Assembly (NCBI RefSeq): GCF_000494755.1
Contig: NC_022657.1
Coordinates: 9,144,001 to 9,208,000, forward strand
Reading direction: 5' to 3'
Source of the DNA: Amorphoplanes friuliensis DSM 7358
GTDB lineage: Bacteria > Actinomycetota > Actinomycetes > Mycobacteriales > Micromonosporaceae
Length of the DNA: 64,000 bases
Under the pieces are notes generated by a model. It worked only from the letters and a program-made list of their open reading frames with translations, searched no databases and was not told the origin of the DNA. Shown piece after piece: positions 60,439 to 64,000 of this stretch. How positions within the stretch are numbered: the first letter of the stretch is position 1; each line of letters begins with the position of its first letter. Made by a program: the position numbers and the translations under genes.

Positions 60439-61641
60439 GTGAGAGCGCCCCTGCCGACCGACGAGAACGACCGCGTCGCGGCGCTGCACGACACCCGGGT
60501 GCTCGACACCCTTCCGGAGGACGATTTCGACGACATCGCCTTGCTGGCCTCCGAGATCTGCGGCACGCCGATGGGGCTGGTGAGCCTGGTCGACACCGAC
60601 CGGCAGTGGTTCAAGGCCAAGGTCGGGCTCGAGGTCGACGAGATGCACCGCGACATGTCGTTCTGCGCGCACGCGGTGACCGGCCACGACCTGTTCGAGG
60701 TGCCGGACGCCCTGGCCGACGCCCGGTTCGCCGACAACCCGCTCGTCCTGGGCGACGACAACGTCCGCTTCTACGCCGGCGCGCCGGTCGTCCTGGACGG
60801 CACCCACTCGGTCGGCACGGTGTGTGTCGTCGACCATGTGCCCCGGGAGCTGTCCACCGGCCAGCGCCGAGCGCTGCGCAGCCTGGCCCGGCACGCGTCG
60901 GTCCAGCTCGAACTGCGCCGGTACGCCCGGCACGCCGGCGACATCGCCGACCGGATGCGCCAGCTGGACCGGATGAAGGACTCGTTCCTGGCCGGAGTCA
61001 GTCACGAGCTGCGGACGCCGCTCGCGTCGATCCGCGGTTATCTCGAGATGCTGCTCGAGGACGACTTCGACCCGGACACCTCGCAACGCTTTCTGTCGGT
61101 GATGCAACGCAACTCGGACCGCCTGCTGCGGCTGATCGACGACCTGCTGAGTGTCGCCCGCCTCAACGGCGAGGGTGTGGACCTCGACGTCGTCGAGCTG
61201 GACCTGGCCGAGCTCGCGCACCAGGTCACGACGTCCTGCCGGCCGCTCGCCGAGCACCGCGAGATCACCCTGCTGAACAGCACGGAACGTCCGATCCTGG
61301 CCCGCGGTGATGCCCGCCGGCTCGGGCAGGCGCTGAACCACCTGATCGTCAACGCGATCAAGTTCACCTCGCCCGGCGGTGAGATCACCATCTGCGGTAC
61401 GGAGGGCGACGAGCCGGAGATCATCATCCGGGACACGGGTGTCGGTATCCCCGCCGCCGAACTGCCGCACCTCTTCGACCGGTTCTTCCGCAGCGCGGCC
61501 GCCGATCAGATGGCCGTGCAGGGCCCGGGGCTGGGTCTGTCGATCGTCCGCCTGATCATCGACGCGCACCACGGCAGCATTCACGTCGACAGCGAGCCGG
61601 GCATCGGCACCGCCATCCGCCTCACCCTGCCGAAGCCCTAA
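60439..61641 (+). CDS. Cytoplasmic GAF sensor histidine kinase
   Basis: 400 residues from GTG 60439; the ribosome site is weak. A GAF domain spans about residues 18-165 (ASEICGTPMGLVSLVDTDRQWFKAKVGLEVDEMHRDMSFCAHAVTG, FYAGAPVVL). The HisKA motif SHELRTPLASIRGYLEMLLEDD has His189. The ATPase domain follows with NHLIVNAIKFTSPGG (N box), IRDTGVGIP (G1), LFDRFFR and GPGLGLSIV. There is no membrane segment, and no response regulator is encoded in this window, so it is an orphan kinase here. The GAF type resembles those that read redox or small ligands in light- and NO-sensing kinases. Confidence 0.95.
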   Translation: MRAPLPTDENDRVAALHDTRVLDTLPEDDFDDIALLASEICGTPMGLVSLVDTDRQWFKAKVGLEVDEMHRDMSFCAHAVTGHDLFEVPDALADARFADNPLVLGDDNVRFYAGAPVVLDGTHSVGTVCVVDHVPRELSTGQRRALRSLARHASVQLELRRYARHAGDIADRMRQLDRMKDSFLAGVSHELRTPLASIRGYLEMLLEDDFDPDTSQRFLSVMQRNSDRLLRLIDDLLSVARLNGEGVDLDVVELDLAELAHQVTTSCRPLAEHREITLLNSTERPILARGDARRLGQALNHLIVNAIKFTSPGGEITICGTEGDEPEIIIRDTGVGIPAAELPHLFDRFFRSAAADQMAVQGPGLGLSIVRLIIDAHHGSIHVDSEPGIGTAIRLTLPKP

Positions 61642-62180
61642 CGTCCCGCCACGCAGTAGTCGTTGCGGCTCGTCCGGGTGGAGTTCAGGGCGGTGAAGGT
61701 GGCAGTGTTCGCGTCATCGCCGGTCCGGAGGTCGAGGGTCAGCCGCTGGTAGCCGATGAGATCGGACGGCGGCACGTAGTCGAACGGCTGCACCGACGTG
61801 ATCCCGTCGGCGAGCGGCCGCCACGCCGAGCGGTCCAGCGGTGCCCGGTTCCAGGTCCAGGTGCGCTGGGCCAGCTGGCCACCGGACAGCCGCAGCTGGA
61901 TGCACTGCCGCTTGGTCCCCTGCACAGCGAGGAAGTCGACGTACCAGTCGTTGCCGGCCTGGTACTCCTCGCTGATGCCCTCGGAGTACCGGATCTCCCG
62001 GTCGAGGCGTTGCAGGGCCAGGCCCAGCTGCGCCTGCGCGACGGATTTGGCGTCGACGGCGTCCGCGGAGCGGTACATGGACAGGATGCTGGCGGTGAAG
62101 ACGGCCATCACCACGACCATCACGCTCATCGAGACCAGCACGTCGATCATGGTGAAGCCCTCGTCGGACTTCTCCTTCAT
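61638..62180 (-). CDS. Orphan prepilin-like protein (PulJ/GspJ-like)
   Basis: 180 residues from ATG 62180 with GGGAGG just upstream. A type IV prepilin leader: DEGFTMIDVLVSMSVMVVVMAVFTAS, cleavage expected after the Gly; position +5 is Asp instead of the usual Glu. The soluble domain contains RLDREIRYSEGI and SYYVDFLAVQG-like segments as in minor pseudopilins that form dimers. No prepilin peptidase or assembly ATPase is nearby. It may pair with the pilin-like protein at 11177-12925, a guess. Confidence 0.82.
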   Translation of the reverse strand: MKEKSDEGFTMIDVLVSMSVMVVVMAVFTASILSMYRSADAVDAKSVAQAQLGLALQRLDREIRYSEGISEEYQAGNDWYVDFLAVQGTKRQCIQLRLSGGQLAQRTWTWNRAPLDRSAWRPLADGITSVQPFDYVPPSDLIGYQRLTLDLRTGDDANTATFTALNSTRTSRNDYCVAGR

Positions 62181-62219
62181 GACCTCCCTATCGGCAGGTC
62201 TCGGCAATCCGCCAGGGAA

Positions 62220-62861
62220 CTAGACGCCGAACATCGGCAGGCAGGGCTCCAGACCTTCGATCCTGACCTCGACCGTCCGGGCCGCCTCCCAGCCGGCCCG
62301 GTCCAGCCGCAGCCGGCGTCCGGTCGCCGCCCGGCCACGGACCACGTGGCGAGCGATCCCGTCGTCGGCGTACCCGAGCTTGCGCGACACGGCGTACGAG
62401 GCGGCGTTGTCATCGAAGGCCTCCGAGGTGGCCTGCTCGGCGCCGAGCCCGGTGAAGGCCAGGTCGAGAACGGCGGCCCGCATCTCGGTGCCGTACCCCC
62501 GGCCGTGGAACTCGCGGCCCAGCCACGAGCCGGTGCCGACCTCGCGCAGCACACCGAAGTTCCTGGCGTCCATCTCCTGCGTACCGATCACGCGGCCGTC
62601 CAGCACGGTGACCAGCCCGATCGACCACTTCGCCGGCGACCAGGCGCTCCACTGCCCCCAGTGCCACTGCAGCGTGCCCCGGGCACGCTCCGCGGGGCTT
62701 CCGTCCGTCCACGGCACCACAAACGGCTGCCGGTCCGGATCGTGCACCCCGGTGGCGGCGACCCCGGCGAGTTGCCCCAGGTCGTCAAGGCTCGGAACGC
62801 GCAGTTCGAGCCGCGGCGTGAACAGCCGCAGCCCGAACAGTGGCCAATGCTCGGTGATCAT
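62220..62861 (-). CDS. GNAT family N-acetyltransferase (RimJ/RimL type)
   Basis: 213 residues from ATG 62861. Features: LRLFTPRLELRVPSLDDLGQLAGVAATGVHDP at the start, STDGRVIGTQEMDARNF and REFHGRGYGTEMRAAVLDLAFTGLGAEQATSEAFDDNAASYAVSRKLGY, the Q/RxxGxG acetyl-CoA loop (RGYGTE) and an Asn/Tyr pair of GNATs. The RimJ/RimL-like set acetylates N-termini or small molecules. Follows the pseudopilin gene by 39 bases in the same direction. Confidence 0.92.
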   Translation of the reverse strand: MITEHWPLFGLRLFTPRLELRVPSLDDLGQLAGVAATGVHDPDRQPFVVPWTDGSPAERARGTLQWHWGQWSAWSPAKWSIGLVTVLDGRVIGTQEMDARNFGVLREVGTGSWLGREFHGRGYGTEMRAAVLDLAFTGLGAEQATSEAFDDNAASYAVSRKLGYADDGIARHVVRGRAATGRRLRLDRAGWEAARTVEVRIEGLEPCLPMFGV

Positions 62862-62906
62862 GCGGAGCATTCTCGCCCGTACGACCACCGCGCGCCGACC
62901 CGTTTT

Positions 62907-63791
62907 TCAGAAGCGCTCGATGTGCAGACCGTCGTAGAGACGGCGGTAAACCACACCGGTACGCGAGTTCCCCGCGTCGATCATCATTCCGCCGCCCATG
63001 TAGATCCCGACGTGACCGGGTCCGACGACCAGGTCACCCGGTCGTGCGGCCGCCCGGGAAACGACACGCGCCCGGGCCGCCTGAGCACCCGAGGAATGCG
63101 GCAGCCGCAGACCCGCGCGAGCGTACGCACGTTTCGTGAATCCGGAGCAGTCGAACGAATTCGGTCCTTCTCCGCCACGCCGATAGTTCTTACCGACCTG
63201 CGAACGGGCGTACGCGATGACCGACGTCATCCGTACCGAGGTCCGGCCGAATGTGCGGTGCCGGGTGACCGCGGCCCGGCGTTTGACGGCGGCCCGTGGC
63301 TTCACCGCCGCACGCGATCTGGTGGCGACCGCGGCGGGACGGCTCGCGGCGGCCCGGCGGGCGGCGATCGCGCGCTGGGCTGCGGCCCGGCGCTGGGCTG
63401 CCACCCGGCGCGCCTGAGCCTCCCGTCGTACGGTCAAGATCTTGGCGGTTTGCCGTGCTGCGGAGCGCTGCGCCGCACGCAGGACGACGGCTGCCGGCCG
63501 GGTCGCGGATCGGCGTGCCGCGGAGCGGGAGCTCCGCTGCACGGAACGCTGGTCCAGGCTCGGCTGCTGGACGGCCACCGCGGGTGCGGCGACCGGAACG
63601 GGGGTCTGCACGGTAGTGGGAGGAGGTTCGACGGATTCGAGAACCGGCGTGCTCACGGCAAGCGCGAGGGCGCCGGCGGCCAGGACACGGCCGGTGGACG
63701 GACGGGACAGCGAAGCCTCCGAGTTCGGCCCGGGGCTCTCGCGCGAATCCCAATTCGGTGCGGCCCGTGGTGCTGCCGTGCCGGTTGTCAC
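62907..63791 (-). CDS. Secreted NlpC/P60 peptidoglycan hydrolase
   Basis: 294 residues from GTG 63791. An ATG at 63845 is in frame, but the codons between them have poor GC at the third position, so it is disfavoured. After a cytoplasmic stretch of about 30 residues there is a signal-like segment (GRVLAAGALALAVSTPVL), then a long Arg/Ala-rich region (about 70-175) and an NlpC/P60 domain with NSFDCSGFTKRAY (Cys nucleophile), HSSGAQ and GDLVVGPGHVGIYMGGGMMIDAG (His). It cleaves stem-peptide bonds in the cell wall. The basic linker is likely wall-associated. Confidence 0.93.
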   Translation of the reverse strand: MTTGTAAPRAAPNWDSRESPGPNSEASLSRPSTGRVLAAGALALAVSTPVLESVEPPPTTVQTPVPVAAPAVAVQQPSLDQRSVQRSSRSAARRSATRPAAVVLRAAQRSAARQTAKILTVRREAQARRVAAQRRAAAQRAIAARRAAASRPAAVATRSRAAVKPRAAVKRRAAVTRHRTFGRTSVRMTSVIAYARSQVGKNYRRGGEGPNSFDCSGFTKRAYARAGLRLPHSSGAQAARARVVSRAAARPGDLVVGPGHVGIYMGGGMMIDAGNSRTGVVYRRLYDGLHIERF

Positions 63792-64000
63792 CCGTTGAGC
63801 GGCGACAATGGGAACCCAGGCAATATTGGTAATTCCGTCGACCATGCCAACACACATTCGCCGTGCCGTTGTGCGGAACAGAAAAAAATGCTCCGGCCCC
63901 GGCGTGATCCGCCGCACGACAAGTGAATTTTCCTCGAGAGGATCCTCCTTGAAGACGTACCTGATCAGCATCTTTCAACCGGACGGGCCGCCACCCCCGC
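63792..64000. other. Upstream region of NlpC/P60 gene, window edge
   Basis: 209 bases with richer AT content around 63825-63950. I see no second gene; a GAGGATCCTC palindrome lies at 63937-63946. A leader RNA (c-di-AMP riboswitch is common before such genes) was looked for and not recognised. Confidence 0.4.

Noticed and set aside
60125..60442. 105-codon plus-strand frame before the histidine kinase gene
   Set aside because: It runs antisense through the PEBP start and across a strong hairpin, with no ribosome site or recognisable product.
63792..64000. c-di-AMP (ydaO) riboswitch before the NlpC/P60 gene
   Set aside because: This is a common arrangement, but I could not find the conserved core in the visible sequence; a covariance-model search would settle it.

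Overview
The window is very GC-rich, with strong GC preference at third codon positions, frequent GTG starts, purine-rich Shine-Dalgarno sites and many 4-base start/stop overlaps. Several families (DUF397 with a paired XRE regulator, YtrA-type GntR, IdeR/DmdR-like iron box, GPP34) point to an actinomycete. The overall style resembles the Micromonosporaceae (Actinoplanes-like), which is an inference. It reads as chromosomal sequence: it has purC, two tRNA genes and many regulator/transporter pairs, and I see no phage, insertion sequence or CRISPR array.

Layout. 1-6073: leftward operon of an OB-fold membrane protein, a flotillin and a very large coiled-coil 'DNA repair ATPase' cut by the window edge. 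6530-10742: rightward cassette of processive glycosyltransferase, UDP-GlcNAc 2-epimerase and secreted DUF2334 protein, probably an extracellular amino-sugar polymer. 10810-15347: SnoaL-like protein, a pilin-like protein with ricin-type repeats, dienelactone hydrolase and a secreted CBM2-GH18 chitinase. 15436-21902: two drug-efflux modules (TetR / MarR-MFS, and TetR-MFS with a shared operator), separated by two tandem-repeat arrays that flank a small P-loop kinase gene. 22086-24612: TPR-GGDEF protein and a SAM methyltransferase.

25047-27825: a small-gene cluster around a DUF397 protein and its XRE partner, whose two promoters carry the same ~55-base block and which is flanked by two related small genes. 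27822-31387: RidA, NAD-dependent oxidoreductase and LysR, then a membrane protein and purC. 31506-34583: PLD-helicase-DUF3427 protein with codon use unlike its neighbours. 34587-43232: beta-propeller protein, a 1611-residue secreted nuclease/5'-nucleotidase, DUF1206, GNAT and DUF1996 proteins. 43377-45657: GntR-ABC transporter operon. 45810-51840: MerR-like regulator, a long gene-free stretch, GPP34 protein, tRNA-Arg(ACG), STAND regulator, tRNA-Ser(GCT) and a protein with a histone-H1-like N terminus.

51827-56517: CPBP protease, flavohemoglobin-type protein, an unusual fusion of an XRE DNA-binding domain to a complete peptide deformylase, and an FhuF-like Fe-S protein behind an iron box and a tiny coupled leader ORF. 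56528-63791: large GT-C-like membrane protein, methyltransferase, PEBP protein, GAF histidine kinase, orphan pseudopilin, GNAT and an NlpC/P60 cell-wall hydrolase.

The observations I rate highest are the XRE-peptide deformylase fusion, the duplicated promoter block of the XRE/DUF397 pair, and the iron box plus leader ORF before the FhuF-like gene. All functions come from reading the translated sequence; no database search was run.
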